This document shows positions 16,745-25,667 of a stretch of 64,000 nucleotides of DNA, one piece after another. The notes under the pieces were generated by a model, which was not told the DNA's origin, did not search any database, and saw nothing but the letters and a program-made list of their open reading frames with translations. This DNA comes from Natrialba aegyptia DSM 13077 (GTDB lineage: Archaea; Halobacteriota; Halobacteria; Halobacteriales; Natrialbaceae). Both the position numbers and the translations under genes were made by a program. Position 1 is the first letter of the stretch; each line of letters begins with the position of its first letter. The stretch spans positions 51,226 to 115,225 of the forward strand of contig NZ_AOIP01000033.1 of NCBI RefSeq assembly GCF_000337535.1, given 5' to 3'.

Positions 16745-16871
16745 GCAGCCACGGTAGCAAATCGACCGCCACCGATCGAAATCGCGGAGGGAATCGGAAG
16801 CAAGCGCATGGTTCTCACGGCTGTTCGGGACCGGAGCCAACGCGGTATCGAGACGGCTGTTCGTCGGTTCG

Positions 16872-17306
16872 CTACGGTTCGAGCACCTCGACGAGGTTCC
16901 CTTCCGGGTCGCGCAAAAACATGATCGTCGTCCCGCTTTCCGTCGTTTGCGGCCCGCTCAACGTCGTCACATCCGCCGGCAACGCCTCGTCGAACGCCGC
17001 GAGATCACCGACTTCGAGGCCGACGTGCGTCGCACCCGGCTGATTGAGCCCCGCGGCCGGCACCTCGCGAACCGCCGGTTCGAACTCGACGAGTTCGACG
17101 CGGCAGTTCCGAGAGCCCTCGAGATGCACGAACGTCCCGCTCGCGCCGTCGACGTCGATCGCGTCGGCGAGTTCGGGACCGGCGACGGTGAACTCGTCGG
17201 CGACCGAGAGGCCGAGTACATCGCGGTAGAACGGGAGGACGGTATCGAGGTCACTGACGGTAATCCCAACGTGGTGAGTGTCCGTGTCGGAGCGGATCGG
17301 TGGCAT
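16872..17306 (-). CDS. VOC-family (glyoxalase-fold) metalloprotein
   Basis: A 144-residue two-module VOC protein starting MPPIRSDTDTHHVGITVSDL. The four expected metal ligands are visible in order: His in HHVGI, Glu in CRVELVEF, His in ATHVGLEV, Glu in NLVEVLEP. Such proteins include glyoxalase I, methylmalonyl-CoA epimerase and dioxygenases. It is divergently transcribed from methylglyoxal synthase with about 160 bases between them, so a role in methylglyoxal removal is plausible but not proven. A longer upstream frame is excluded by the promoter position. Confidence 0.85.
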   Translation of the reverse strand: MPPIRSDTDTHHVGITVSDLDTVLPFYRDVLGLSVADEFTVAGPELADAIDVDGASGTFVHLEGSRNCRVELVEFEPAVREVPAAGLNQPGATHVGLEVGDLAAFDEALPADVTTLSGPQTTESGTTIMFLRDPEGNLVEVLEP

Positions 17307-17328
17307 AGCGAACGTCCGGAAGCCCGGC

Positions 17329-17338
17329 CGAAAAAACG
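17329..17338 (-). promoter_or_regulatory. TATA box for the VOC gene
   Basis: CGTTTTTTCG on the minus strand, about 26 bases from a predicted start at 17308, immediately ahead of the ATG at 17306. Confidence 0.45.
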
Positions 17339-17434
17339 TTCGGCTCTGGATTGGTTCGATCGACGAGTTCGTCCCGTGTTCCTGACGACAGCGGCTGGTG
17401 TCGGCATCGTCCGAACCGAAGCAAACGGCGGGGA

Positions 17435-17442
17435 TACTATTA
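17435..17442 (+). promoter_or_regulatory. TATA box for mgsA
   Basis: TACTATTA is about 30 bases before the mgsA ATG. It lies back to back with the VOC promoter, so the two could share a regulator binding between 17339 and 17434. Confidence 0.45.
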
Positions 17443-17467
17443 CAGTCACCGCACTCGACAATCCGAT

Positions 17468-17842
17468 ATGAGTCGCCTCGCACTGATCGCCCACGACGAG
17501 GAGAAACCGGCCTTGATCGAGTTCGCCGAGCGCTACGAGGATGCCCTTGCGACCTGCGACCTCGTCGCGACCGGAACGACCGGAAAGCGCCTCCAGACGG
17601 AAACTGAACTCGAGGTCGAACGCAAGGAATCGGGCCCGTACGGCGGTGATCTGATGATCGGCGCGGAGGTCGCAGCGGGGATGATGGACGGCGTCATCTT
17701 CCTGCGCGACCCGCTTCGCGCCCAGCCCCACGAGCCGGATATCTCGGCGCTGTTACGGATCTGTGACGTCCACGACACGGCGCTGGCGACGAACCTCGCG
17801 TCTGCGACGTTTCTCATCGAGGGACTTACAGAGACCGGCTGA
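17468..17842 (+). CDS. mgsA: Methylglyoxal synthase
   Basis: A 124-residue enzyme that converts dihydroxyacetone phosphate to methylglyoxal and phosphate. The family signatures are clear: AHDEEK with His9, ATGTTG near 34-39, SGPYGGDLMIGAEVAAG with Asp61, and RDPLRAQPHEPD with His88. These correspond to the catalytic/binding His19, Asp71 and His98 of the E. coli enzyme, offset by ten residues. Length is slightly shorter than the bacterial form. It is followed by the khtT/khtU pair and is divergent from a VOC protein. Confidence 0.93.
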   Translation: MSRLALIAHDEEKPALIEFAERYEDALATCDLVATGTTGKRLQTETELEVERKESGPYGGDLMIGAEVAAGMMDGVIFLRDPLRAQPHEPDISALLRICDVHDTALATNLASATFLIEGLTETG

Positions 17843-18001
17843 CTGCGCGCAGAACCTCACCGAAGAAGTGTGGATCCGGCCGGTATTCGACTGTCCGCTC
17901 GTCCTCCCCGCCCCACCACAACGGTTCAGCACGCCGATGAGACAATCCCATGATACACCACTGTCCCGCCCGCCATCGACCCGTCCCCGGTGTGTCACGG
18001 A

Positions 18002-18010
18002 TTTTAATAT
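18002..18010 (+). promoter_or_regulatory. TATA box for the antiporter operon
   Basis: TTTTAATAT, 26 bases ahead of the ATG at 18032, predicting a leaderless mRNA. Confidence 0.55.
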
Positions 18011-18031
18011 CACGGCCTGCTTGGTTCGTGT

Positions 18032-18532
18032 ATGACCATCTACGAGAGCGACCTCCCCGGCGTTGGAAAGAAGTTCGAGGTCGAACTCGAAAACGACGAA
18101 CGACTCGTTATCGTCACCCACAATACGGGAAAGCGGGAGGTGTATCGAAAACCGGATCCGGACGCCGACAGCGAGAAACTGTTCGAGGCGTCGGACCGGC
18201 TCGCGCGGAAGATCGGCACGATCCTCGAAGGGGCGTACTTCCAGCCGGTTCAGACCGAACGCGTAGAGACGATTCTCTCCGACGATACGTTTCTCGAGTG
18301 GTACAGCGTGAGTGAGGGCGCTGAACTCGCCGGACAGAGTATCGCCGATGCACGGATCAGAGAACGAACCGGCGTCTCCATCGTCGCGGTCCAGCGTGCG
18401 GGCGAGGTAATCGCGCCACCCGATCCCGAGACGGTGATCAAAGCCGACGACACGCTCGTCGTCGTCGGGGACCGAGAGGACTGTCGCGAGTTCGAAACGT
18501 TGCTCGAATCCCAGACCGGAGACGAGGATTGA
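18032..18532 (+). CDS. KhtT-like TrkA-C domain regulator of a K+/H+ antiporter
   Basis: A 166-residue soluble protein. Residues 1-75 (MTIYESDLPGVGKKFEVELE ... KLFEASDRLARKIGTIL) match the N-terminal part of COG0490/KhtT proteins. Residues about 85-160 are a TrkA-C (RCK_C) domain: GAELAGQSIADARIRERTGV, then DTLVVVGDREDCREFETL. In Bacillus KhtT controls the antiporter KhtU in response to small-molecule ligands and pH. The antiporter gene follows by 35 bases, so the two form an operon. Confidence 0.88.
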   Translation: MTIYESDLPGVGKKFEVELENDERLVIVTHNTGKREVYRKPDPDADSEKLFEASDRLARKIGTILEGAYFQPVQTERVETILSDDTFLEWYSVSEGAELAGQSIADARIRERTGVSIVAVQRAGEVIAPPDPETVIKADDTLVVVGDREDCREFETLLESQTGDED

Positions 18533-18567
18533 GCCTCCGGTGGCGGGAGTTTCCGAGGTGAACTCGA

Positions 18568-19869
18568 GTGGCGGCTGAATCGACCGCACTGATCGATTTG
18601 GGAGTCCTGTTCGGAGCGGCAGGAGTCGCCGGACTCGTCGCCCAGCGGATCGACCAATCGGTGATTCCGTGGTACATCCTCATCGGTATACTGCTGGGTC
18701 CGCACGTCCTCGGTGAACTCCCGGGAGCACTCGGCGTGGAGTGGACGGTCCGTGGCGTCGATCTGGTCGCGTCGCTCAGTGACGGTGCACTCGCCGACAC
18801 GGACTTCGTTCACGTCAGTGCCGAGGTCGGGATCGTCCTGTTGTTGTTCTTTCTCGGCCTCGAGTTCAATCTCGACCGCCTGATCCAGGCGAGAGATCGG
18901 ATCGGGAAGGCGGGGACTGTCGATTTCGCCATCAACTTCGGCGCGGGACTGGGTCTCGGCTGGCTGCTTTTCGACGGGGTACTGCCCGCGTTTCTCACGG
19001 CGGGGATCGTCTACATTTCCTCGAGTGCGATCATTACGAAGTCGATCATCGATCTGGGCTGGATCGCAAACGACGAATCGGAGCCGTTGCTCGGGACGCT
19101 GGTCTACGAGGATCTCGTTATCGCGGTCTACCTGGCGATCGCGTCGGCGCTCGTCGGCGGTAGCGGCGATGTCGGGGAGGCTCTCGGCCAGATCGGCATT
19201 GCAGTCGGGTTTCTCCTGGTCTTGTTGCTCGCCGTCTCGTTCGGAACCGACTGGATCCAGCGCAGTCTCGAAACGGACTCTCACGAGTTCTTCGTCTTGC
19301 GTGCGCTCGGCATCACGATATTCGTATCCGGTGTGGCGCTGGCCCTCGGCGTGAGCGAGGCGGTCGCCGCCTTCTTCGTCGGAATGGCGTTCTCCTCGAC
19401 GGATCACGTCCACGATCTGGAGAACTTGCTCGAACCGCTCCGGGATACCTTCGCGGCGGTGTTTTTCGTCTGGATCGGGATTCAGACGGATCCGATGCTG
19501 TTCGCCGACGGGTTCGTCCTCGCAGCGATCGCTGCGGGCGTCGTGCTGACGACCCCGACGAAACTCGTCAGCGGCTATCTCGGGGGGCGTCTCTACGAGC
19601 TCGATGTTCAGCGGTCGGTCCGAGTCGGGCTCGGAATGACGACCCGCGGCGAGTTTTCGCTGATCATCGCGAGTCTCGCCATCGGCGGTGCCGGGACCAG
19701 CCTCGCCGCGGGGACTGCCGACGCGATCTACGCCTTCGCCATCGGGTACGTACTCGTCATGAGCGTGCTCGGGACGACGCTCATGCAACACTCCGGCCGA
19801 ATCGAGGCGATCGTCGTGCCGCGACTCGAAGACGCCGTCGACGGGACACCGCAACCGGGCGACGATTGA
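18568..19869 (+). CDS. CPA2-family cation/proton antiporter (KhtU/KefB-like)
   Basis: A 433-residue membrane protein starting at GTG with about 12-13 transmembrane segments. CPA2 features include WYILIGILLGPHVLGEL near the N-terminus, LLLFFLGLEFNLDRLI, VYISSSAIITKSIIDLGW, and LGMTTRGEFSLIIASLAIGG. It lacks a C-terminal Rossmann (TrkA-N) domain; that role is taken by the separate KhtT-like protein upstream. It is expected to exchange K+ or Na+ for H+ across the cell membrane. The partner gene makes K+/H+ exchange the best guess. Confidence 0.88.
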   Translation: MAAESTALIDLGVLFGAAGVAGLVAQRIDQSVIPWYILIGILLGPHVLGELPGALGVEWTVRGVDLVASLSDGALADTDFVHVSAEVGIVLLLFFLGLEFNLDRLIQARDRIGKAGTVDFAINFGAGLGLGWLLFDGVLPAFLTAGIVYISSSAIITKSIIDLGWIANDESEPLLGTLVYEDLVIAVYLAIASALVGGSGDVGEALGQIGIAVGFLLVLLLAVSFGTDWIQRSLETDSHEFFVLRALGITIFVSGVALALGVSEAVAAFFVGMAFSSTDHVHDLENLLEPLRDTFAAVFFVWIGIQTDPMLFADGFVLAAIAAGVVLTTPTKLVSGYLGGRLYELDVQRSVRVGLGMTTRGEFSLIIASLAIGGAGTSLAAGTADAIYAFAIGYVLVMSVLGTTLMQHSGRIEAIVVPRLEDAVDGTPQPGDD

Positions 19870-19889
19870 CCAGCACCAGCGCCTGACCG

Positions 19890-20336
19890 CTACGTACTCG
19901 CTCCGTCCGCTCTCTCCGCGCGCACGACCGCCTGCACGACATCCGTCGCGCGCTTGACTTCGGCACCGCTCTCGACGAATACCAGCGTTCGCGGCGGCTG
20001 GGTCGCCTTCGGTCGAACGCGGAGCCCGGCGTCCGCAGCGGCCTCGGCCGCAACGTCCTGTCCCGCAGTGAACTCGAGGTGGGAACGGTCGGGGTGGACG
20101 AACACCTGTGCGAGTCGCTCACCGGCGGGGTTGTCGGTAGTGATATCGCCGTCATCGTCTCCACTGTCGCCCGTGATCGTCACGTCGTATGCGCGAACAC
20201 CGTCGACCGTCGGATCGATATCCCGATCGGCATTTGTGACGGCAAGAGCCGCGAGTTCACCGTCCTCGCGGCCGTCGAGTTCGGAGGAGAGCAGTTGTGC
20301 GATTCGCGTGCCGTCGGTGGTCCGGTCTTCGACCAT
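19890..20336 (-). CDS. Haloarchaeal protein of unknown function
   Basis: A 148-residue very acidic soluble protein beginning MVEDRTTDGTRIAQLLSSEL. It has AVTNADRDIDPTVDGVRAYD, a glycine/aspartate loop, and RLAQVFVHPDRSHLEFTAGQ, followed by a C-terminal helix. I do not recognise a catalytic motif. It starts 22 bases after the DUF2240 gene on the same strand and probably shares its transcript. It converges on the antiporter gene. Confidence 0.75.
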   Translation of the reverse strand: MVEDRTTDGTRIAQLLSSELDGREDGELAALAVTNADRDIDPTVDGVRAYDVTITGDSGDDDGDITTDNPAGERLAQVFVHPDRSHLEFTAGQDVAAEAAADAGLRVRPKATQPPRTLVFVESGAEVKRATDVVQAVVRAERADGAST

Positions 20337-20358
20337 GCTGGTGGTGGGATAGCGAGGG

Positions 20359-20925
20359 TTAACGCTCTTCGGCTTCTACTTCGGCTTCAGCTTCAGATGT
20401 GGCTTTGGCTTCGGTTTCAGTTTCAGTTCCGGCTCCTGATGTGTGTTCTGACTCCGATTTCGAATCGGCATCGCCACCGTCGCTGACGAGTTCGGCGCGG
20501 GCGGTGGGAACGAGGTCGCTGACGTCGACGCCCTCGCGGCGGGCGTAGACGACGGCAGCGGTTTCGATGGTGACGGCGAGATCGCTCTGGAGGGCGTTAA
20601 TCGCGCCGACGGCCTCGTGTTTCGCCATGCCGTCGGCGACGAGGGCATCGAGGACGCGTTCGAACGCGGATCGTTCGGTGAGAATGTCCTCGTCCGGCAC
20701 GAAGTCCTCGGGGATCGTGATCGACGACGGGTCGAAGGTGGCGACGAGTTCGGTGCCGTCGGGTTCGAGGAGGCCGTCCTTGGTGGCGACGTCGATCAGG
20801 CGTTTCGACTGGTCGGGGGAGAACCAGTCGCGGTCGAGCGAGAGGGCGACGACGAACTCGCTCTCCTCGAGGCGGTTCGTGCCGTGTTGAACGAAGGGGG
20901 CGGCGGCGGCGACGCGAAGGCTCAT
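20359..20925 (-). CDS. DUF2240-family protein
   Basis: A 188-residue protein starting MSLRVAAAAPFVQHGTNRLE. It has the DUF2240 pattern: SEFVVALSLDRDWFSPDQSK, then LVATFDPSSITIPEDFVPDE and a helical RVLDALVADGMAKHEAVGAI. The last 30 residues are a low-complexity Glu/Ala/Thr tail (TETETEAKATSEAEAEVEAE) encoded by an imperfect hexamer repeat. The family's role is unknown. A TATA-like CGTTATTT at 20950-20957 puts the start of a leaderless transcript at this ATG. Confidence 0.82.
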   Translation of the reverse strand: MSLRVAAAAPFVQHGTNRLEESEFVVALSLDRDWFSPDQSKRLIDVATKDGLLEPDGTELVATFDPSSITIPEDFVPDEDILTERSAFERVLDALVADGMAKHEAVGAINALQSDLAVTIETAAVVYARREGVDVSDLVPTARAELVSDGGDADSKSESEHTSGAGTETETEAKATSEAEAEVEAEER

Positions 20926-20957
20926 CGGGGACGACTCTCTGGAGCGGTGAAATAACG

Positions 20958-21092
20958 ATGGCGATTCCGGGTGTTGAACGAGAGCCGTTCGGATATCTGG
21001 ATACCGCGGATGCCGCGAAGACCGTGTCAGACGGGCTGCTGTACCGAGTTCCCGACGACTCGCAGGACCGATCGCAGGGGCGAGGAAACTGA
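20958..21092 (+). CDS. Possible very small protein (44 residues)
   Basis: An ATG frame encoding MAIPGVEREPFGYLDTADAA and 24 further residues, ending in a disordered Asp/Gln/Arg tail. It fills the space between the divergent DUF2240 gene and the convergent RNase HI gene. Codon bias is moderate. No clear promoter is visible other than AT-rich bases just before it. It may be a chance frame or a remnant. Confidence 0.25.
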   Translation: MAIPGVEREPFGYLDTADAAKTVSDGLLYRVPDDSQDRSQGRGN

Positions 21093-21115
21093 CTGACAGC
21101 AGACCGTATCAGGCG

Positions 21116-21772
21116 TTAGTCCGACGCCTGCTTGTTGTTGCGGTCGGCTCGCGATGGCGGCGGGAACTCGGATGGCGTCGGATCGCCGGGATCGGGACTG
21201 GAAGACTGTGGCGGGTCCGGCAGGACACAGCGCGCCGGTTCGTGAGAGAGGTGCTGGTATCGGCCGGGAGTGTTGGCGAGCGGATGAGCGGGATTCTGGT
21301 CGCTATCGATCCGTGCGGCGCGGACGGCACCGAAGCCGGTAAGGCGAGCCTGGATGCCGCGCCAGTGATAGCGCGTTGCGGCCGGAATCGAGACGGGCCG
21401 TGGCGGCTTGCCGTCGGGGTGGCTCGTTGCCAGAATAGTGTTGTTGACGTTGCTCGCGAGGGCATCGTGGTCGATGAGGACGCCGACGGAGGCATCACGC
21501 GGCGCTCGTGCGGCGAGGACATCGAGACCGAGGTGGAGTGCGCGATACTCGGCAACGTTGTTGTCCGGCGGCGTATCCGTCGTCGCGATGCGTGCGACGC
21601 GGGTGCCGTCGCGCGTTTCGATAACAGCGCCCAATCCACCACCGGACTCCCGGAACGAGCCGTCGGTCGCGACGTAGAAGTCGCGATGATGCGTCCGAGG
21701 AGGGTGTGCAATATGAGGTGTGGGCGACTCGTCGAACAGGTCCCGCAGTGCGGACCGGCCGTGAGCGGCCAT
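21116..21772 (-). CDS. RNase H-like protein (type I RNase HI fold)
   Basis: A 218-residue protein with an RNase HI core: DFYVATDGSFRESGGGLGAV (first Asp), PDNNVAEYRALHLGLDVLAA (Glu), GVLIDHDALASNVN (Asp) and DSDQNPAHPLANTPG (last acidic position). It would cut RNA in RNA:DNA hybrids. The C-terminal 50 residues are Pro/Ser-rich and disordered. The ATG at 21772 removes a 29-codon upstream extension and suits a TATA-like AAGCTTAAG near 21800. Confidence 0.83.
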   Translation of the reverse strand: MAAHGRSALRDLFDESPTPHIAHPPRTHHRDFYVATDGSFRESGGGLGAVIETRDGTRVARIATTDTPPDNNVAEYRALHLGLDVLAARAPRDASVGVLIDHDALASNVNNTILATSHPDGKPPRPVSIPAATRYHWRGIQARLTGFGAVRAARIDSDQNPAHPLANTPGRYQHLSHEPARCVLPDPPQSSSPDPGDPTPSEFPPPSRADRNNKQASD

Positions 21773-21949
21773 ATCTGTGATACGGACTGTAGGGAACTTA
21801 AGCTTATGGCGCGACTCAGAAACTGGTTCTGCTGGTTGAAAATCAGACGTTCGTTTCAACCGAAAAGAGTCGCTGGCAATGGACGCTTGTCCATCAGTTC
21901 ACGTGCGCGAAAGACAGTCACCCGTGTGATGTGTGGCCGGTCACCAACA

Positions 21950-21957
21950 TATATAAA
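21950..21957 (+). promoter_or_regulatory. TATA box of the peptide transporter operon
   Basis: TATATAAA, the clearest TATA box in the window, predicts transcription at about 21980, two bases before the ATG at 21982. Confidence 0.65.
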
Positions 21958-21981
21958 TAACAGTCCTGCTATGTCCAGGGT

Positions 21982-23559
21982 ATGCAGGGTGCTGACAATA
22001 CGAGTATGGATCGCCGAACGCTGCTGAAGGTGACCGGTGTTGCCGGGACGACGGTCGGTCTCAGTGCGGTTGCTGGCTGTCTCGGAGACGGCGGGGACGA
22101 AGAGATCGACGAGATCACGATCACGCTTTCGGAGTTCCCGGATACGGTCGATCCGATCGATCACATTACCGGCGACTACTTCGACGTGTTCGATCACATC
22201 TACGAACCGCTGTTCCACGTCCAACCTGGCGAGGCACCGGAAAGTCGCGTCGTTGAGGACTGGAACCACGGTGATGGCGCCGTCGAGATGACGCTCCGTG
22301 ATGACGTGCAGTTCCACGACGGGCAAGATCTGACCGCAGAAGACGTGGCGTTTACGCTCCAACGCCAGATCGACGCCGAGTTCGGTCCGGCCTCCTCTCA
22401 GGTCGCAGGACTCGGCTCCATTGAAGGAGCGGAGGCAGTCGACGAGACGACGGTTGAGTTCCAGTACAGCGGGGCGGCGGCGCTCGCCGAGTACGAGTTC
22501 GGAAACTACGCCCGCGCGATGAACGCGGAGTGGACCCGCGAGCAGGGCGGCGAGGAGGATGCGATCGCGGGGAGTTCGGCCGATATCTTCAACGGAACCG
22601 GGCCCTACGAGGTCGTCGATTTCACGCCCGATACCGAAATCGTTCTCGAGCGGTTCGACGATTACTGGGGCGACGAAGCCCCGTTCGAACGCGTGACGTT
22701 CAACTCCGACACGGAGTCAAACGGCCGTACCACCGCGGTCGAGACGGGGTCGAGTGATATGTCGATAAACATCCTCCCGCAGGATACACAGACGATAAAC
22801 GACAACGACGGCACCGAAGTCCGGCGCGTGACCAGCTTCCGGAACATCTTCTGCGTGATGAAAAACGAGTCGGAACCCTTCGACAGCCAGGAGTTCCGGC
22901 AGGCGATGAACTACGCGGTCGACAATCAGGCAATCATCGACGGCTCGCTCAGTTCGTTCGGAAGCCCGATGAGTCAGCCGTCACCGCCGGGTGTCAACGG
23001 GCATAACCCGGACTTAGAGTACTACTCGCAGGACATCGAGCAGGCCGAACAGCTCGTCGAGGAGAGCGGTTACGCGGGCGTCGAAATCGAACTGACCGCC
23101 CCGCAGGGCCGGTACCTCAACGACGCCGCCGTCGCCGAGCGGGTAGCCGACCAGATAGATCAACTCGAGAACGTCAGTTGCGAACCGAACATCGTCGACT
23201 TCGGCGTCGTCTCGGACGCGAACTCGGCGGGAATGGACAACTACGAGATTCCGTTCTTCCTGATCGGGTGGGGCGTCATTACGGGTGACACCGACTACGC
23301 TGTCTCCGGGTTCTTCCAGGAGGGAGGCGGTGTCCAGACGTTCCGAGACGAGGAGCTTGATTCGGCGATAACCGAGAGCCAAGGCATCGACGAGCCGGAC
23401 GAGCGCGAACAGGCGCTCCAGGACATCAACGAGATGGCCCGCGAGAAAGCGCCGTGGATCTTCCTCCACCAACAAGAGAGCATCTACGGCATTCGCGACG
23501 ACATCGAGTGGGAGCCGCGCGAGGACGAGAATATCTGGGTCTGGGAGATGAATCCGTAG
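21982..23559 (+). CDS. Peptide ABC transporter substrate-binding lipoprotein
   Basis: A 525-residue SBP_bac_5 (DppA/OppA-type) protein. The N-terminus has a Tat signal (DRRTLLKVTGVAGTT) and a lipobox LSAVAGC, so it is exported folded and lipid-anchored outside the membrane. The family core is clear: YEPLFHVQPGEAPESRVVED, FTLQRQIDAEF, QAMNYAVDNQAIIDG. It captures oligopeptides or similar solutes for the permeases that follow. The start is set by the TATA box; an internal ATG at 22006 is a weaker alternative. Confidence 0.92.
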   Translation: MQGADNTSMDRRTLLKVTGVAGTTVGLSAVAGCLGDGGDEEIDEITITLSEFPDTVDPIDHITGDYFDVFDHIYEPLFHVQPGEAPESRVVEDWNHGDGAVEMTLRDDVQFHDGQDLTAEDVAFTLQRQIDAEFGPASSQVAGLGSIEGAEAVDETTVEFQYSGAAALAEYEFGNYARAMNAEWTREQGGEEDAIAGSSADIFNGTGPYEVVDFTPDTEIVLERFDDYWGDEAPFERVTFNSDTESNGRTTAVETGSSDMSINILPQDTQTINDNDGTEVRRVTSFRNIFCVMKNESEPFDSQEFRQAMNYAVDNQAIIDGSLSSFGSPMSQPSPPGVNGHNPDLEYYSQDIEQAEQLVEESGYAGVEIELTAPQGRYLNDAAVAERVADQIDQLENVSCEPNIVDFGVVSDANSAGMDNYEIPFFLIGWGVITGDTDYAVSGFFQEGGGVQTFRDEELDSAITESQGIDEPDEREQALQDINEMAREKAPWIFLHQQESIYGIRDDIEWEPREDENIWVWEMNP

Positions 23560-23646
23560 TCCGCCCGACCGGTTCCGAAGAACAAGAATCGGCAATAAAA
23601 CGCATGCACGCACACTGAGCAGACGAAATTTCGCATACGAGGGTAC

Positions 23647-24663
23647 ATGTCTATTGGAAAGTTTCTGGTAAAACGGCTCCTGCAGGGGGTACTCGTCATC
23701 TGGGGAGTGATTACGATTATGTTCGCGCTGCGGGCAGTTTCGCCGGGTGATCCGGCGAATCTGATCGTCGGCCCGGCGGCCGATCCCGAGATCCGCGATC
23801 AGGTCAGAGAACAGTACGGATTAAACGAACCGATCTACGTCCAGTATGTAGACTACGTGCAGGGAATGGTCACCGGCGACTTCGGCTACTCGTTTCAGTC
23901 GAGTCGGGAGGTGACGACCATGGTTCTGGAACGAGTTCCGGCGACCCTCGAGTTGGCGATCGCGGCGACGATCATCGCGATCGTGATCGCGGTGCCACTC
24001 GGCGTGATCAGCGCCTCGAGACGGAACGAGCCCGCCGATTACGGTGCAACGTTGTTCTCGTTGCTCGGCATCTCGACGCCGAACTTCTGGCTCGGATTGA
24101 TGCTCATCTTGCTGTTTGCCATTTTCCTGCAGGACCCGATGGAAACCTACCTCGGATTTACCATCCCACAGGGGCGACGGCCGGTCGGTTTCGGTGAAGC
24201 GATGATGACGCTTGTGACGACCGGCTACGCAGGCGATTTGCTCACCTGGGTGCGCCACATTACGCTGCCTGCGATCACGCTCGGCACCTACTTCACGGCG
24301 ATGATCACGCGGTTGACGCGAAGCGGCATGATCGACGAGTTCGGCAAACCCTACGTGACCGCGACCGAGGCGAAGGGGATTCCGTACGTGTTGATCCGGT
24401 ACAAACACGTCCTGCGGAACACGATGATCCCGATCATCACCGTCCTCGGACTCCAACTGGGGACGCTGATCGGCGGGGCGGTGATCACGGAGACCGTCTT
24501 CAACTGGCCCGGGCTCGGTGATCGGTTGATTCAGGCGCTCAACGCGCGCGACTGGCCGCTCATGCAGGGCATTATCGTCTTCATCGCGCTCGGATTCGTC
24601 CTGATCAACATCGCGGTCGACGCGCTCTATGCGACACTGGATCCACGGGTGACCAACGAATGA
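23647..24663 (+). CDS. dppB: Peptide ABC transporter permease, DppB type
   Basis: A 338-residue permease with six membrane segments. The N-terminal KFLVKRLLQGVLVIWGVITI and the later loop EAKGIPYVLIRYKHVLRNTM (EAA motif that contacts the ATPases) are typical of DppB/OppB. It starts 87 bases after the binding protein, preceded by a GAGGGT ribosome binding site, and ends in an ATGA overlap with dppC. Confidence 0.92.
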   Translation: MSIGKFLVKRLLQGVLVIWGVITIMFALRAVSPGDPANLIVGPAADPEIRDQVREQYGLNEPIYVQYVDYVQGMVTGDFGYSFQSSREVTTMVLERVPATLELAIAATIIAIVIAVPLGVISASRRNEPADYGATLFSLLGISTPNFWLGLMLILLFAIFLQDPMETYLGFTIPQGRRPVGFGEAMMTLVTTGYAGDLLTWVRHITLPAITLGTYFTAMITRLTRSGMIDEFGKPYVTATEAKGIPYVLIRYKHVLRNTMIPIITVLGLQLGTLIGGAVITETVFNWPGLGDRLIQALNARDWPLMQGIIVFIALGFVLINIAVDALYATLDPRVTNE

Positions 24664-25661
24664 TTCCGGACAGACTCGAATCGAATCTGCGGCAGGGCTT
24701 TCGCGAGAGTTTACTCCCGAAACTGGGGCTCGTTCTGCTGGCGAGCATCCTCATTATGGCGATCTTTGCGCCGGTGCTCGCGACGCACAATCCGACTCGG
24801 ACCGGTTACCTCGACGAGAACGGGAACAGTTACCCGCCGCTCGGGACGAGTTACACCACCGAGATCGGCCAGGACGGCGAGTTCGTCGAGGTCGAAGTCG
24901 AGTCGACGAGCGACCACCTCCTCGGGACGAACGACATCGGTCAGGACGTGTTCTCCCGACTGGTGTACGGTGCACGAACGTCGATGCTCGTCGGGCTGTT
25001 GGGAACCGGACTGGCCGTCCTCATCGGCGTTCCGTTCGGACTGGTCTCCGGCTACTACGGCGGGCGGGTCGACGACGTGATGATGCGCATCGCCGACACC
25101 ATGCTCGCGTTTCCATCGCTCGTCCTCGCGCTCGCGCTTATCGGCGTCTTCGGTTCGGCCGGGTTCGGCATTCCCGATCCGCTCACCCGATTCGGGCTCA
25201 TCGATGGTATGCCGGAAAGTACGACGCTCCCCGGAACGGTCACGGTCGTCGTCGCGCTGGTAACGTGGGTTTGGTTCGCCCGCGTCGCCCGCGGCGAGGC
25301 GATGAGCGTTCGCAACGAAGAGTACGTCACGGCTGCGCGGAGTATGGGCGCGAGCAACTGGACGATCCTGTTCAAACACGTTCTGCCGAACAGCCTCACC
25401 CCGGTGATCGTCCTGGCGACGATTCAGGTCGCCGCAGTCATCCTCCTCGAGAGTTCGCTGTCGTTCCTCGGGTTCTCCGGGACAACGCTCTCGTGGGGCT
25501 ACGACATCTCGCGAGGTCAGGGGTACCAGCGAACGAGCTGGTGGATCTCGATGGTGCCGGGACTCGGCATCGTCTTCGCGGTCATCGCCGTCAACCTCCT
25601 CGGCGACTGGCTTCGCGACGCACTGGATCCGAACATCGAGGGCGAAGGTGGAGGTGCCTAA
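24660..25661 (+). CDS. dppC: Peptide ABC transporter permease, DppC type
   Basis: A 333-residue permease of the DppC/OppC type. It has a first membrane segment (LGLVLLASILIMAIFAPVLA), an extracytoplasmic loop of about 55 residues with HLLGTNDIGQDVFSRLVYGA, and the EAA-type loop RSMGASNWTILFKHVLPNSL. It is translationally coupled to dppB by ATGA and precedes the first ATPase by six bases. Confidence 0.92.
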   Translation: MIPDRLESNLRQGFRESLLPKLGLVLLASILIMAIFAPVLATHNPTRTGYLDENGNSYPPLGTSYTTEIGQDGEFVEVEVESTSDHLLGTNDIGQDVFSRLVYGARTSMLVGLLGTGLAVLIGVPFGLVSGYYGGRVDDVMMRIADTMLAFPSLVLALALIGVFGSAGFGIPDPLTRFGLIDGMPESTTLPGTVTVVVALVTWVWFARVARGEAMSVRNEEYVTAARSMGASNWTILFKHVLPNSLTPVIVLATIQVAAVILLESSLSFLGFSGTTLSWGYDISRGQGYQRTSWWISMVPGLGIVFAVIAVNLLGDWLRDALDPNIEGEGGGA

Positions 25662-25667
25662 GCGACC

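Noticed and set aside
18250..19854. 534-residue minus-strand open frame rich in Arg, Asp and Glu
   Set aside because: It lies fully antisense to the antiporter gene and shows no domain or membrane pattern.
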